Shown here: positions 1-9,031 of the stretch, one piece after another
How positions within the stretch are numbered: position 1 is the first letter of the stretch
Layout of the letters: the number at the start of each line of letters is the position of its first letter
Assembly: GCA_033763895.1 (NCBI GenBank)
Contig: JANRJQ010000007.1
Location: 62,001-126,000 of the forward strand
Source: Chloroherpetonaceae bacterium
Lineage (GTDB): Bacteria; Bacteroidota; Chlorobiia; Chlorobiales; Thermochlorobacteraceae
Direction of reading: 5' to 3'
Length of the DNA: 64,000 bases
The notes under the pieces: generated by a model
Database searches by the model: none
Told to the model about the DNA's origin: nothing
Seen by the model: the letters and a program-made list of their open reading frames with translations, nothing else
Program-made: the position numbers and the translations under genes

Positions 1-110
1 ATTTTTGGAATAGCTTCCATAGGCGCCGAAGACGCTAATTTTTCCAATTGAATAAAATACTCTGCGTTTTCGGTAGCAGTTAGAATTTCGTTTTTGGAAT
101 TCGGTTTCAT
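1..110 (-). CDS. 5' end of an unrecognised protein, cut by the window edge
   Basis: On the minus strand an ATG at 110 opens a frame that runs off the window edge without a stop, giving about 36 residues (MKPNSKNEILTATENAEYFI and onward). An in-frame ATG also exists at 143, but it lies only about 13 nt from the terminator hairpin at 153-179, so 110 is preferred. No Shine-Dalgarno sequence is visible. The fragment is too short to assign a family. Whether it is a real gene depends on sequence outside the window. Confidence 0.35.
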   Translation of the reverse strand, partial: MKPNSKNEILTATENAEYFIQLEKLASSAPMEAIPK

Positions 111-152
111 TGAAAGTGCATTTACTTTCAAGATAACCAGCATACCTAAACG

Positions 153-179
153 AAAAAAAGGGAGTTTGCCTCCCTTTTA
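153..179 (-). terminator. Rho-independent terminator of the LamG/T9SS gene
   Basis: A nine-base-pair stem (156-164 with 170-178) around a five-base loop is flanked by A-runs on one side and T-runs on the other. On the minus strand it forms a G/C stem followed by a run of seven T, about 40 nt after the stop codon at 220. Confidence 0.75.
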
Positions 180-219
180 TTTCATTCCTTTATAACTTCT
201 TCGGACGCTATAATTCCAT

Positions 220-1974
220 TTATTTGATCAAGGTCATTTTTTTTGTCATTGAAAAATTCCCGGTGGATAACCGATAGAAATAAACTCCCGATGCTAAGCT
301 TTGTGCATTAAAATTCACGCGATGTAAACCGGCTTCCATCCTTTGGTTAATCAATGTTGATACTTTTCTGCCAAGCATATCATAAATGGTTAGTTCGGTG
401 AATCCGCTTTGTGGCAATCTAAATTGAATCGTGGTTGTTGGATTAAAAGGATTCGGATAATTTTGAGCGAGTTCGAATCCTTCAGTTGGCTTTTGAGTAA
501 ATCCTTTGAAAGAAAGTGGTTCTATAAAATTCCCGTTGATGTATTTATCGGTTAAGTAATCTTCTATGTTTGAAATTTCAGTAGTAGAAAGGGCTCGGTT
601 ATAGATTAAAAATTCAGATATTTTTCCAATCAGTCCCAGACTTGGGGTATATCCTCTACCTCCAAGAAAGAGCGTATCAACCACATTTACAGAACCGGTA
701 TTCGTGCCCACAGGACTACCTGAAAAAACTTGGTTTTGGCCATTGACACGCAATGCAAAATCAGAAACAGCGTTTGAATGAACATTGCTTACCACGATTG
801 TATTACCGCTATTCGCCCAATTCGCTTGTAAATTTCTTGCAATTAACGCGGTACGCTTTGCAGAAATTGTTGCACCAGAGCTTGTTGATAAGTAAGAACC
901 GCCGGGTCTTGAATTAACATCTGAACTGTGTTCGTAAATTATCCCTAAGCCACTCGTTGTTGAACTTAAAACTGAAAAGACCGTGAACTGATTGAGCGTT
1001 ACAGGAGCCTGACTCAAAAGCACATTCGTTCCATCGAATTGAATGGCAGGTCTTCCTTGAGCGTTATTCTTGATAAATCGGGGTCGTTTTGCATCTTCAG
1101 TTTGAATGAGTGAATTCGTTCCCACATGACTTTGCCACGAACTCACTTTGCCACTTGCCGTGGTATCAACTTTTGAATCGGCCCGCATCCACAGTGCAAG
1201 CCCATTTGTAGGAACTGAAAACGGAGTAAAAGCTAATCCATACTTTGTAGCTAAATAATTTTCTACATAATTAGATTCAGTAAACCCCAATGCCCGGTTG
1301 TAAATAAGAATCTCAGCAATGTTACCAACCAATCCAACCGTAAGGTTTGCTCTTGAGCCGATATATAACTTTTGATTGATTACCCCGGAGATTTGGGTTG
1401 GGTTTACAAGTGAATTCGTCAATGGAACCTCAGAACCATTTACCCTCAAAAGCACATCACTCGAAAAGTTATTATTGATAAGCGATGTCAATTTGTATTG
1501 ACCATCGTTTGCCCAATTCAAAACATAATCTTTTCCGATTTGCGAACCGCTTTTATTAATTAACACTGTGCTGACCGTACTCGTATTCAAGTAAAATCCA
1601 CTTGATGAATTGGCATTTGTCCCTTGTTCAAACACCAATTTTGAACCGGTAGTCGTAGAGTTAAAGATGATATAAACAGAAAACTGATTTACCGAAATGC
1701 TTGAATCTGTCACCAAAATATCATTCCCGTCAAATTGGATCACCGGTTTCGAATTCAACCCCGAAGCGATATAGCGGGGCTGATTTGCCGCAACTGTCTG
1801 CCTCGCGGTATTGACAGGAGCAACAGAATTCGCCCAAGTTTGAACACGTCCATCTGTTGTTGTATCAACACCGGAATCAGCTTTTAGCCAATACACCAAG
1901 CCGTTTTGCGGAAAAGATTGGCCGAAAAGATTTGTTGTAGCGAGCAATAATCCAAGGAGTAAAATTTTTTTCAT
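220..1974 (-). CDS. Secreted two-LamG-domain protein with T9SS type A sorting domain
   Basis: Predicted cell-surface or secreted protein of 584 residues. The start at 1974 is chosen because it gives a clean signal peptide (MKKILLLGLLLATTNLFGQ). The frame is open further upstream, but that extension is not signal-like. Two tandem concanavalin/LamG-like modules follow, each beginning with an NGL(V/A)(Y/L)W(L/M)(K/R)ADS motif, spanning roughly residues 25-245 and 255-485. The last 80 residues are a T9SS type A sorting domain, with [31 protein letters not shown] and a terminal Lys. LamG modules usually bind carbohydrate or mediate adhesion. No catalytic domain is seen, so an adhesin or structural role is inferred only from the domains. 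It has its own terminator at 153-179 and is transcribed away from the SpoU gene. Confidence 0.85.
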   Translation of the reverse strand: MKKILLLGLLLATTNLFGQSFPQNGLVYWLKADSGVDTTTDGRVQTWANSVAPVNTARQTVAANQPRYIASGLNSKPVIQFDGNDILVTDSSISVNQFSVYIIFNSTTTGSKLVFEQGTNANSSSGFYLNTSTVSTVLINKSGSQIGKDYVLNWANDGQYKLTSLINNNFSSDVLLRVNGSEVPLTNSLVNPTQISGVINQKLYIGSRANLTVGLVGNIAEILIYNRALGFTESNYVENYLATKYGLAFTPFSVPTNGLALWMRADSKVDTTASGKVSSWQSHVGTNSLIQTEDAKRPRFIKNNAQGRPAIQFDGTNVLLSQAPVTLNQFTVFSVLSSTTSGLGIIYEHSSDVNSRPGGSYLSTSSGATISAKRTALIARNLQANWANSGNTIVVSNVHSNAVSDFALRVNGQNQVFSGSPVGTNTGSVNVVDTLFLGGRGYTPSLGLIGKISEFLIYNRALSTTEISNIEDYLTDKYINGNFIEPLSFKGFTQKPTEGFELAQNYPNPFNPTTTIQFRLPQSGFTELTIYDMLGRKVSTLINQRMEAGLHRVNFNAQSLASGVYFYRLSTGNFSMTKKMTLIK

Positions 1975-2070
1975 AAGCCGAATTGTGATTGATTTTTGAT
2001 AAAAAGCTATCTCTAAACAGATATCACAAATCAACTCATAATTAAGATGGTCTGAAATAGTGTATTGATA

Positions 2071-2661
2071 CTATTCTTGGGTGTACGGTTTGGTTTGGTG
2101 GAGATTTAAGACCCGAACAGCTTCAAACACCGCGATTCCCGCCGCTACCGCAACATTCAGCGAATGCTTTGTCCCATACTGAGGAATTTCTAGGGCGAAA
2201 TCGCAAAGTTCAAGTACCTCATCATCAACCCCGCTCACTTCATTGCCCAACACGATGCAAAGCGGGAAATCATTTTGGGTTAACTCATGATACTTTCGGC
2301 TATTTTCCGTGATTTCAAGCGCCGCGATTTTCACCCCTTGCTTTTTTAAGTTTGTGATGGCCACTTTAGCATCATGAATGTATTCCCAAGCAACGGTTTC
2401 AGTTGCACCAAGTGCTGTCTTTTCAATTTCTTTTCTTGGTGGAACTGCAGTGTAGCCGGTAATAAAAATTTTTTCGACCCGTGCAGCATCTGCGACACGA
2501 AAAATGGCACCGACATTCCACATCGAACGTATATTTTGAAAAAGCAACATTAGCGGAAACTTCTCACTCACTTTGAACTCTTCCTCTGAAAGTCGTTTCA
2601 TTTCAACGCCATTCAGTTTTCGCAACTTGACATTATTCGTCATTTTGTCATTCTCAGTCAT
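2071..2661 (-). CDS. TrmH/SpoU-family RNA 2'-O-methyltransferase
   Basis: A 196-residue SPOUT-class methyltransferase, expected to transfer a methyl group from S-adenosylmethionine to a ribose 2'-OH of tRNA or rRNA. The three SpoU motifs are clear: NIRSMWNVGAIFR (motif 1), LGNEVSGV (motif 2) and IPQYGTKHSLNVAVAAGI (motif 3, the knot that binds SAM). There is no extra N-terminal substrate-binding domain, so it is a minimal SpoU protein and the modified nucleotide cannot be named. In-frame ATGs at residues 7 and 21 are alternative starts. It is divergent from recG, with about 80 nt between the two start codons. Confidence 0.85.
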   Translation of the reverse strand: MTENDKMTNNVKLRKLNGVEMKRLSEEEFKVSEKFPLMLLFQNIRSMWNVGAIFRVADAARVEKIFITGYTAVPPRKEIEKTALGATETVAWEYIHDAKVAITNLKKQGVKIAALEITENSRKYHELTQNDFPLCIVLGNEVSGVDDEVLELCDFALEIPQYGTKHSLNVAVAAGIAVFEAVRVLNLHQTKPYTQE

Positions 2662-2741
2662 TCTTCACTCTTTGATATTTTTTTTACGAAATTAGAAAAA
2701 GCAATATCATTTGCTTTATGTTTCGATAATAAATCGCGCTT

Positions 2742-4892
2742 ATGCAATCTGCTTCATTTTTTAACACCGATATTCAATTTCTTAAAGGGGTTGGCCCAAA
2801 GCGAGCAGGTGCATTAAATCTATTGGGCATACACACCTATCACGATTTGCTCCATTTTTACCCTCGCCGCTATCTCGATCGCACAAAAATGAAGAGTATC
2901 GGGGCTTTAATTGAAGGTGAAACGGCTACCGTTGTCGGCGAAATCAGGCAAATTCGACTTGATGGAAATCAATGGAAGAATCCGAGGCTCATTGTCTCGC
3001 TTTTTGATAAATCCGGACGCGTTGATCTCGTTTGGTTTCAAGGCGCAAAATACATAATGAAAAAATTCAAAGAAGGCGATGCCCTTGCAGCTTGGGGAAA
3101 AGTCGGCCGATTTGGCTCACTCTTTCAAATCACTCATCCGGAAATTGATATCCTTCGAGGCAAAAGAGAACCTGATGAGGAAGAAGACGAAGCAGTATCG
3201 GATTATGATCAATTCAATACCGGAAAAATAATCCCTTTATATCCCTCTTCAGAGGAATTCAAGAAAGTGGGGTTTACCCCGCGCTCCTTCCGAAAAATTG
3301 TATCAAACTTTTTGGAACTTGCCCTTCCCTTAGTTGAAGAAAATTTTACGAAGTCTCTTCTCGAGCAATATCACTTAATGCCCTTCTCAAAAGCACTTGC
3401 AGCAATTCATCAACCCCAAAGCACTTCTGAACTTGCCGAAGCAAAACTTCGATTAAAATGGAATGAATTGTTTTTTCTTCAACTATTTTTTGCTTTGCGC
3501 AATGTGTCTTATCACCGCGAGAAACATTCATTTGCTTGTGAAAATATCGCGCACTTCACCAATGAACTTCATAAAGCCTTGCCTTTTGAACTAACGAACG
3601 CTCAAAAGCGAGTTATCAAAGAGATTCGGGCTGATATGAAAACCGGCATGCAAATGAACCGTTTAATTCAAGGCGATGTAGGAAGCGGAAAAACGATTGT
3701 AGCCGCTTTTGCTATGGCAATTGCTCTTGATAACCATTTGCAATGTGCCTTTATGGCTCCGACAGAAATTCTCGCGACTCAGCATTACCTCACCTTGCGC
3801 CGAATCCTTGAGCCTTTAGGTGTATCGATTTCGCTTCTAATTGGAAAGCAAAAAAAATCAACCCGCGAGGAAATCCTGTACAACCTTCAATCGGGCGCAA
3901 CACAAATCGCGGTTGGAACACATGCACTCTTGGAAGACGGGGTTAAATTTTCAAGTTTAGGGTTGGTGATTATTGATGAACAGCATCGCTTTGGCGTGTT
4001 GCAGCGAAAGGCGTTGCAGGATAAATCAAATTCAGGAAAAAGCCCGCACATTTTGCTGATGACTGCCACCCCGATTCCGAGAACCCTCACAATGACAGTC
4101 TTCGGAGACCTTGATACCTCTATCATCAATGAACTACCCAAAGATAGAAAACCGATTCTCACAAAACTTGTTTCTGAATCACAAAGAGCGCGAGTTTATC
4201 AAACACTTCGCGATGAAATCGCGGCGGGAAGGCAAGCATATTTGGTTTATCCACTTGTCGATGAATCCGAAAAAATTGATCTTGCCGCTGCGATTAAGGA
4301 GTATGATTCACTTAAAGACACACTATTTGCGGGCATTCCTGTTGGACTTATTCACGGTCAACTTTCACCGGCTGAAAAAGATGAGGTAATGCAAGCTTTT
4401 CGAAGTGGAATGATAAAAATCTTGTTTGGAACAACCGTGATTGAAGTCGGCGTGGATGTATCCAATGCAACCGTGATGGTGATTGAACACGCCGAGCGCT
4501 TTGGGCTCTCTCAATTACATCAATTAAGAGGCAGAATCGGGCGAGGTCATGCGCAATCGTATTGCTATTTGGTTTATTCTCAAAAGCTCACAAATGAAGC
4601 AAGAGAGCGGCTCAAAGCAATGGAAGATACAAGCGATGGGTTTAAGATTTCTGAAATTGATGCAAAACTTAGAGGAGCAGGAAATATTATGGGAACAGAG
4701 CAATCGGGCGCACTTTCTTTACTTCGAATGACTGACCTTAATGCTGATGGAGAACTTCTGCAAGAAGCAAGAGAATCTGCTTTCAAACTCATTCAAAGAG
4801 ACCCCGAATTGCTATTACCGGAAAATGCTCGGATTAAATCTTACTTTCAAAATGCTTTTAAAACTTCGTTTTCCTTAATTAATATCGGATAA
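2742..4892 (+). CDS. recG: ATP-dependent DNA helicase RecG
   Basis: A 716-residue branch-migration helicase that regresses stalled replication forks and processes Holliday junctions. The N-terminal part has the RecG wedge/OB region with FLKGVGPKRAGALNLLGI and FYPRRYLDRT. The helicase core carries Walker A GDVGSGKT at residues 311-318, DEQH at 412-415, TATPIPRTL (motif III) and the C-terminal QLRGRIGRG motif VI. The length fits full-length RecG. The ATG at 2742 gives the standard N-terminus. It is divergent from the SpoU gene and about 140 nt upstream of the ArsR-type regulator, so it is probably transcribed alone. Confidence 0.97.
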   Translation: MQSASFFNTDIQFLKGVGPKRAGALNLLGIHTYHDLLHFYPRRYLDRTKMKSIGALIEGETATVVGEIRQIRLDGNQWKNPRLIVSLFDKSGRVDLVWFQGAKYIMKKFKEGDALAAWGKVGRFGSLFQITHPEIDILRGKREPDEEEDEAVSDYDQFNTGKIIPLYPSSEEFKKVGFTPRSFRKIVSNFLELALPLVEENFTKSLLEQYHLMPFSKALAAIHQPQSTSELAEAKLRLKWNELFFLQLFFALRNVSYHREKHSFACENIAHFTNELHKALPFELTNAQKRVIKEIRADMKTGMQMNRLIQGDVGSGKTIVAAFAMAIALDNHLQCAFMAPTEILATQHYLTLRRILEPLGVSISLLIGKQKKSTREEILYNLQSGATQIAVGTHALLEDGVKFSSLGLVIIDEQHRFGVLQRKALQDKSNSGKSPHILLMTATPIPRTLTMTVFGDLDTSIINELPKDRKPILTKLVSESQRARVYQTLRDEIAAGRQAYLVYPLVDESEKIDLAAAIKEYDSLKDTLFAGIPVGLIHGQLSPAEKDEVMQAFRSGMIKILFGTTVIEVGVDVSNATVMVIEHAERFGLSQLHQLRGRIGRGHAQSYCYLVYSQKLTNEARERLKAMEDTSDGFKISEIDAKLRGAGNIMGTEQSGALSLLRMTDLNADGELLQEARESAFKLIQRDPELLLPENARIKSYFQNAFKTSFSLINIG

Positions 4893-4953
4893 TCAAGCAT
4901 CAATGAATTTTTTAGTATCGAAATTATTCGATTTTGGTTAAATTTATTCAGTA

Positions 4954-4967
4954 ATTGAATATTCAAT
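4954..4967. promoter_or_regulatory. Perfect 14-bp palindrome upstream of the ArsR-type regulator
   Basis: ATTGAATATTCAAT is a perfect inverted repeat about 75-90 nt before the regulator start. The half-site ATATTCAAT recurs at 4978-4986, and a related ATTCAGT lies just upstream. Clustered half-sites in front of a winged-helix regulator suggest an autoregulatory operator, but this is inference only. Confidence 0.4.
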
Positions 4968-5042
4968 CTTTGTATAAATATTCAATAGGCAACATTAAAG
5001 TAACTCTGAACATTAAAAAATTGAACCGCAGTGAAACACGAA

Positions 5043-5639
5043 ATGTATGATATACACATGCTCACAAAATTGGAGCAAGTGAAAGCAATTTCAGACCCTC
5101 TCCGCATGAAAATCCTCACCGTTTTGTCATCAAACATCATGACGACAAAGCAAGTCGCCGAGTACTTAGGGGAAACGGTGAATAAGCTTTATTATCATGT
5201 TGATGCCCTTGAAGAGGTTGGGCTTATCCGATTGGTAAAAACGCAGCAAAATCGAGGTACAATCGAAAAGTACTACCACGCTGTTGCACGCCACTTTACG
5301 CTTTCGCCTGTCATCTTTGATGTCAGGCTTTCAGAAGATTCGGAAATGGCGCATCTTACTTTTTCTTCTTCCCTTCAAGCGACCCTCGGCGAAATAAAAG
5401 ACAGCCTTGGAAAGAAGTTGATTAAAAATCACGGTAAATCGTTTTTCAGCCGTTTCCATATTCGTACAACGCCGGAAAAGGCCGCCGAGCTTGATGAAAA
5501 ATATCATGCTTTTCTCAAAGAATGTGAAGAAGCAGATATGCCAAATGGCGAAGTAGGATTAGGGCTTACCACAATGCTTTATCCGATGGATCCGGACACC
5601 ATTAAACCGAAAAACGGTACGGAAAAGCAATTAGCTTAA
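5043..5639 (+). CDS. ArsR-type winged-helix transcriptional regulator
   Basis: A DNA-binding regulator of about 198 residues. An N-terminal ArsR/HTH_20-like winged helix spans residues 1-80: LEQVKAISDPLRMKILTVL, then the recognition helix region TTKQVAEYLGETVNKLYYHV and a wing ending in GTIEKYYHAVA. The C-terminal 110 residues are a helical region without recognised metal-binding cysteines, so it is not a typical metal sensor. The ATG at 5043 is preferred; a GTG at 5031 is an alternative. A perfect palindrome lies upstream (4954-4967). The gene converges on fmoA and shares a bidirectional terminator with it. A role in regulating photosynthesis genes is possible by position but unproven. Confidence 0.75.
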   Translation: MYDIHMLTKLEQVKAISDPLRMKILTVLSSNIMTTKQVAEYLGETVNKLYYHVDALEEVGLIRLVKTQQNRGTIEKYYHAVARHFTLSPVIFDVRLSEDSEMAHLTFSSSLQATLGEIKDSLGKKLIKNHGKSFFSRFHIRTTPEKAAELDEKYHAFLKECEEADMPNGEVGLGLTTMLYPMDPDTIKPKNGTEKQLA

Positions 5640-5685
5640 CCCGTCTTATCAGATTTAATTTGAGTATCATTTTGCTTTAAAATTT

Positions 5686-5720
5686 AAAAGGCTTATCGCA
5701 TTGCTGCGACAAGCCTTTTT
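5686..5720. terminator. Bidirectional terminator between the ArsR-type gene and fmoA
   Basis: Nine-base-pair outer stem AAAAGGCTT/AAGCCTTTT, one mismatch, then a five-base-pair inner stem TCGCA/TGCGA closed by TTGC. It is followed by T-rich sequence in both directions and lies between the two convergent stop codons. Confidence 0.85.
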
Positions 5721-5762
5721 CACATCACTTATACTTTTGTGATGAGCTCCGGCAAAGAGATT

Positions 5763-6869
5763 TTATTGCGCGTAAAGCACTTCGAACTGTCCGGTTCCTC
5801 CTTTGCAAATGTGTTCAACCCACTTGGCATAAGCACCGCCATACCATTTGTAGGTTTCTTGATTTTGCGTGCGGAATTGAGGCGCAGCATAACGGATTTT
5901 GTAACCTTTTGGCAAAGTCACGGTTAGCTGCGTATCTACCTTAAATTCATTGTACTTTCCGATAATTCCGTGATGAATGATAGGAATCAGCGGGTGATTG
6001 AGAACGCGGCGAAGTCCGCCACCGGCGTCAATCGAAATTCCGGGCAAGTCGCCATCAGCTTTTACTTCAATCCCTTGAGAATCGGAACGGAATGATGCTT
6101 CAATGGCGGCTTCTCTCTTAAGCAACTTTTCTACCGGAAACAGTTCAATCCATCGTGAAACTGCATCCACAACGCCTGAACCGGCATTTGAGAACCGCCA
6201 ATTTGAAACACCGAGTGGCATTTCAGCTGATCCCTGAGTTCCAATACTCACTACTTCGAGGTTTGAAATTCTTTGTCCACCTTCATCAAGCGCATTGCGA
6301 GCCGGACCGATAAACCAAAAGTCTCGAATCCAATCGCCAAAGTTATTGCCTGAAGCGCGAATGCCTGAAAGTGTCGCTTCCCAAGTTTGGATAAGATCAT
6401 CATTTTCAAGTGGGATTTTCATCAAAATATCGTGGAACTGACGCCCTTGCACATAACGTGGATTTGGGATGTTTCGTCGAATGACATCCGATTGGTAGTA
6501 ATAAAGATTAACAACAGATCCTTCAAAAGAGAAGGCATGACTGAAATCGCCGACGGTGACCACACCATCACCCACAGCAACGCGGCGCTCAGAAGTTTCA
6601 TTAGCAATGTCTGCTTCAACCGTCAGTTTTTTTACGGTGCTATCGACAACCGTTTCAATCAAGCAAGAGAAGCGAACCACATCATTGGTATCACCGATTG
6701 GCTTGCATTTCAGCTTGATATTTAAATCGGTTGGTAAAAGTGGAATCGCAGGTGTGACATTAATCGTTGCGCGGGCTTTTAACTTTCCCCACGTGCTCGT
6801 TCCACCTTCGAGCGTAATTTCATAATCGGAGCGAGCGATTGTCGCTTCCGCAGCACCAAAGAGAGCCAT
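5763..6869 (-). CDS. fmoA: Fenna-Matthews-Olson bacteriochlorophyll a protein
   Basis: FMO is a trimeric, water-soluble antenna that carries excitation from the chlorosome baseplate to the type I reaction centre. This 368-residue copy matches the family along its whole length: MALFG start, ADIANET, GDFSHAFSFEGSVVNLYYY, GRQFHDILMK, DWIRDFWFIGPA, FRSDSQGIEVK, NHPLIPIIHHG, PKGYKIRYAAPQ, and the C-terminal VEHICKGG and LYAQ. The five histidines expected to ligate BChl a are present (H111, H146, H292, H299, H300). Cysteines are C55, C69 and C355. The position corresponding to Cys49 of Chlorobaculum tepidum, recalled from memory, is Leu49, while its Cys353 counterpart is present. A strong Shine-Dalgarno AAGGAGA lies 7 nt before the ATG, fitting high expression. 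It is monocistronic, divergent from lnt and convergent with the ArsR-type gene. Confidence 0.97.
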   Translation of the reverse strand: MALFGAAEATIARSDYEITLEGGTSTWGKLKARATINVTPAIPLLPTDLNIKLKCKPIGDTNDVVRFSCLIETVVDSTVKKLTVEADIANETSERRVAVGDGVVTVGDFSHAFSFEGSVVNLYYYQSDVIRRNIPNPRYVQGRQFHDILMKIPLENDDLIQTWEATLSGIRASGNNFGDWIRDFWFIGPARNALDEGGQRISNLEVVSIGTQGSAEMPLGVSNWRFSNAGSGVVDAVSRWIELFPVEKLLKREAAIEASFRSDSQGIEVKADGDLPGISIDAGGGLRRVLNHPLIPIIHHGIIGKYNEFKVDTQLTVTLPKGYKIRYAAPQFRTQNQETYKWYGGAYAKWVEHICKGGTGQFEVLYAQ

Positions 6870-7219
6870 AATTTTTCTCCTTTTCTATATTGAAGTGAGC
6901 CGGTATTGATTAAAAAAGAGCATTTCGTTCATTGATTTTCTCTATCGTTAATGCACCAAGTGTTTCTGAAACTGCCGACAATTTCCAACAATTAATGAAC
7001 ATTACTCAATGAACTGCTTTTGTTTACCTAAAAACCAATTCCAACTTTTTTACCTCTTTGCCTTGGACTTGATACTGTGTAAAAGTATTTCACAATTAAC
7101 ATACAACAAACTCTTTTTCCCTATTTTCGCTCTCATTGAAAGCCGTTACGGTCGATTTCAATTTGAAATGCTCATACTTAATCGCGTTCTTAACCATTCA
7201 TCTTATATCTCACTTACCA
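6870..7219. other. Divergent promoter region between fmoA and lnt
   Basis: A 350-nt AT-rich stretch that must hold the promoter of fmoA (minus) and that of lnt (plus). Apart from the fmoA ribosome-binding site at about 6877-6883, no confident -35/-10 pair, operator or small gene was recognised. The lnt frame is open upstream to 7136 from a TTG, so part of the interval could be translated if that start were used. Confidence 0.5.
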
Positions 7220-9031
7220 ATGAATTTTATACTCCGTGCGCTTTTTTCAATCATCCATCATTTATTCTATATAGAGCGAAAATGGTGGCTTTTCCCGGTG
7301 CTCTCTGGCGTATTGATTGGTTTTGCATTTCCAACTTATCCCTTTATTAGGTTAGAGCTTTTGGCTTGGTTTGGTTTAATTCCAATTCTCATTCATATCT
7401 CTAGAGTCGAGTCTTTTTCCGCTGCTTTTCGAAGTTCTTATCTCACCACATTTGTCATGACCCTTTGTTCTGTCTGGTGGGTGTCACTATCTACGGTTGC
7501 CGGTGGCGTACTGATGTATTTTGCTCAATCCTTCTTTTCTACTATTCCGTTTCTAATACACTATCAACTCTCAAAATGGCTTCCAAGAAAAATAAATTTG
7601 CTTCTCTTGCCCTTGGTATGGACAGTTTGGGAATGGATTTATCTTGATTTGGAAATTTCATTTGGTTGGATAACACTTGGGAATTCTCAAGCAAACTTCT
7701 GGCAATTCTTCCAATTCATTGATTTAACAGGCGTTTGGGGAATTTCTTTTTGGCTTGTGCTCTTCAATGTCCTTATTCTGCTTTTGCTCGAAACCGCTGC
7801 CTTTGACCCTAATTATATTCGTCAGTTAAGTGAAAGCTCTGTTCATCTTTCGAAAGAAACCGCATCTCTTTTAAGATCAATCATTGCTAAAGTAAGCGTT
7901 ATTAAGTTATTGATGATTCTTCCACCGTTGCTTTACTCATTAACCATTTTTTCTTTGCCGGAACCAGAATCCAAATCATTAACGGTAGCTATTGTCCAAC
8001 CTAATCTCGATCCTTTTTTGAAGTGGAATTCTGGACCGGAAACTTTGGTAAAAAAGCAAATCGATCCCGTTATAAAGTCTTTTCTAAATTCAACTCAAAG
8101 TTTCGATAAAAATCCGGAGTTATTTGTTTTCCCAGAAACTGCGTTTGCTTTTTACTTACTAAATGCAGGATATCGACCACTTTTAGAAAGTATTCATCAA
8201 TTTTCAACTGCCTTGAATGCCCATATTCTGTGTGGCTTTGCAGACTTTATGATGTATGAAAATGATGCGGATCGGCAAGCCGGAGCAAAACGAGATCAAT
8301 TTCAAGGCAAATATTTTGATTCTTTCAATTCAGCATTTTTACTTTCTCCCTCACCCAATCAACCGCTTTCTCCATATTTACCCCGTTTAAAGAGTCGCCT
8401 CTTAGACTCTTTACGAATGAATTATGAAAATCCTCAAGTCTATCATAAAATGAAATTAGTACCCTTCGCCGAGCGTGTTCCCTATATGGACTTGATTCCA
8501 TTTATCTCCGATCTCACATTTTCAGTAGCGGGCATTTCGAGTTGGGGGAGAGGGAAAGAACAAAGAAATTTTCAATTTATCACAAAATCCAATGATACGG
8601 TTAAAGTGCCCGGGCTAATTTGTTATGAATCGATTTACCCAAGATTTGTTTCGGAGTTTGTGGCTCAGGGGGCAACGATGCTAACAGTTATCACCAATGA
8701 CGGTTGGTTCTCAAAATCTTACGGCCCTTATCAACATGCTGCTTTCGCAAAACTTCGATGCATTGAAACTCGCCGTGCAATGGCACGATGTGCCAATACA
8801 GGAATCTCTTTCTTCATTGATCGATATGGCCGTTCGTACGGGGAAATTCCGTGGTGGGAAGAAAGAATCACGACAGCCAATGTACCGCAATATCAAGACA
8901 TCTCGTTTTATGTAAGATATCCTGATTTGCTTCCAAAAATATCATTGGTTCTAATTGGCCTTGTGATTATTGGGGTTGGAGTGAATCGAATCAAGTCCGG
9001 CCAAACATCCGATCCAATTCTTCCGTCGTGA
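7220..9031 (+). CDS. lnt: Apolipoprotein N-acyltransferase
   Basis: Inner-membrane enzyme that N-acylates the N-terminal cysteine of apolipoproteins, the last step of lipoprotein maturation before Lol sorting. About 603 residues from the ATG at 7220. The N-terminal half is a bundle of hydrophobic helices (for example PVLSGVLIGFAFPTYPF and LLAWFGLIPILIH). The C-terminal half is a nitrilase-like domain with the Glu-Lys-Cys triad: E306 in FPETAF, K412 in HKMKLVPFAERVP, and C468 in GLICYESIYPRF. A final transmembrane helix follows (ISLVLIGLVIIGVGV). An upstream in-frame TTG at 7136 exists but does not resemble the family N-terminus. The last 41 nt overlap the 3' end of mutL on the opposite strand. 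Confidence 0.93.
   Translation: MNFILRALFSIIHHLFYIERKWWLFPVLSGVLIGFAFPTYPFIRLELLAWFGLIPILIHISRVESFSAAFRSSYLTTFVMTLCSVWWVSLSTVAGGVLMYFAQSFFSTIPFLIHYQLSKWLPRKINLLLLPLVWTVWEWIYLDLEISFGWITLGNSQANFWQFFQFIDLTGVWGISFWLVLFNVLILLLLETAAFDPNYIRQLSESSVHLSKETASLLRSIIAKVSVIKLLMILPPLLYSLTIFSLPEPESKSLTVAIVQPNLDPFLKWNSGPETLVKKQIDPVIKSFLNSTQSFDKNPELFVFPETAFAFYLLNAGYRPLLESIHQFSTALNAHILCGFADFMMYENDADRQAGAKRDQFQGKYFDSFNSAFLLSPSPNQPLSPYLPRLKSRLLDSLRMNYENPQVYHKMKLVPFAERVPYMDLIPFISDLTFSVAGISSWGRGKEQRNFQFITKSNDTVKVPGLICYESIYPRFVSEFVAQGATMLTVITNDGWFSKSYGPYQHAAFAKLRCIETRRAMARCANTGISFFIDRYGRSYGEIPWWEERITTANVPQYQDISFYVRYPDLLPKISLVLIGLVIIGVGVNRIKSGQTSDPILPS

Noticed and set aside
7009-7350. Plus-strand open frame of 113 codons before lnt
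   Set aside because: It overlaps the start of lnt in another frame, has no family features, and lnt has a complete catalytic triad and a good N-terminus at 7220.
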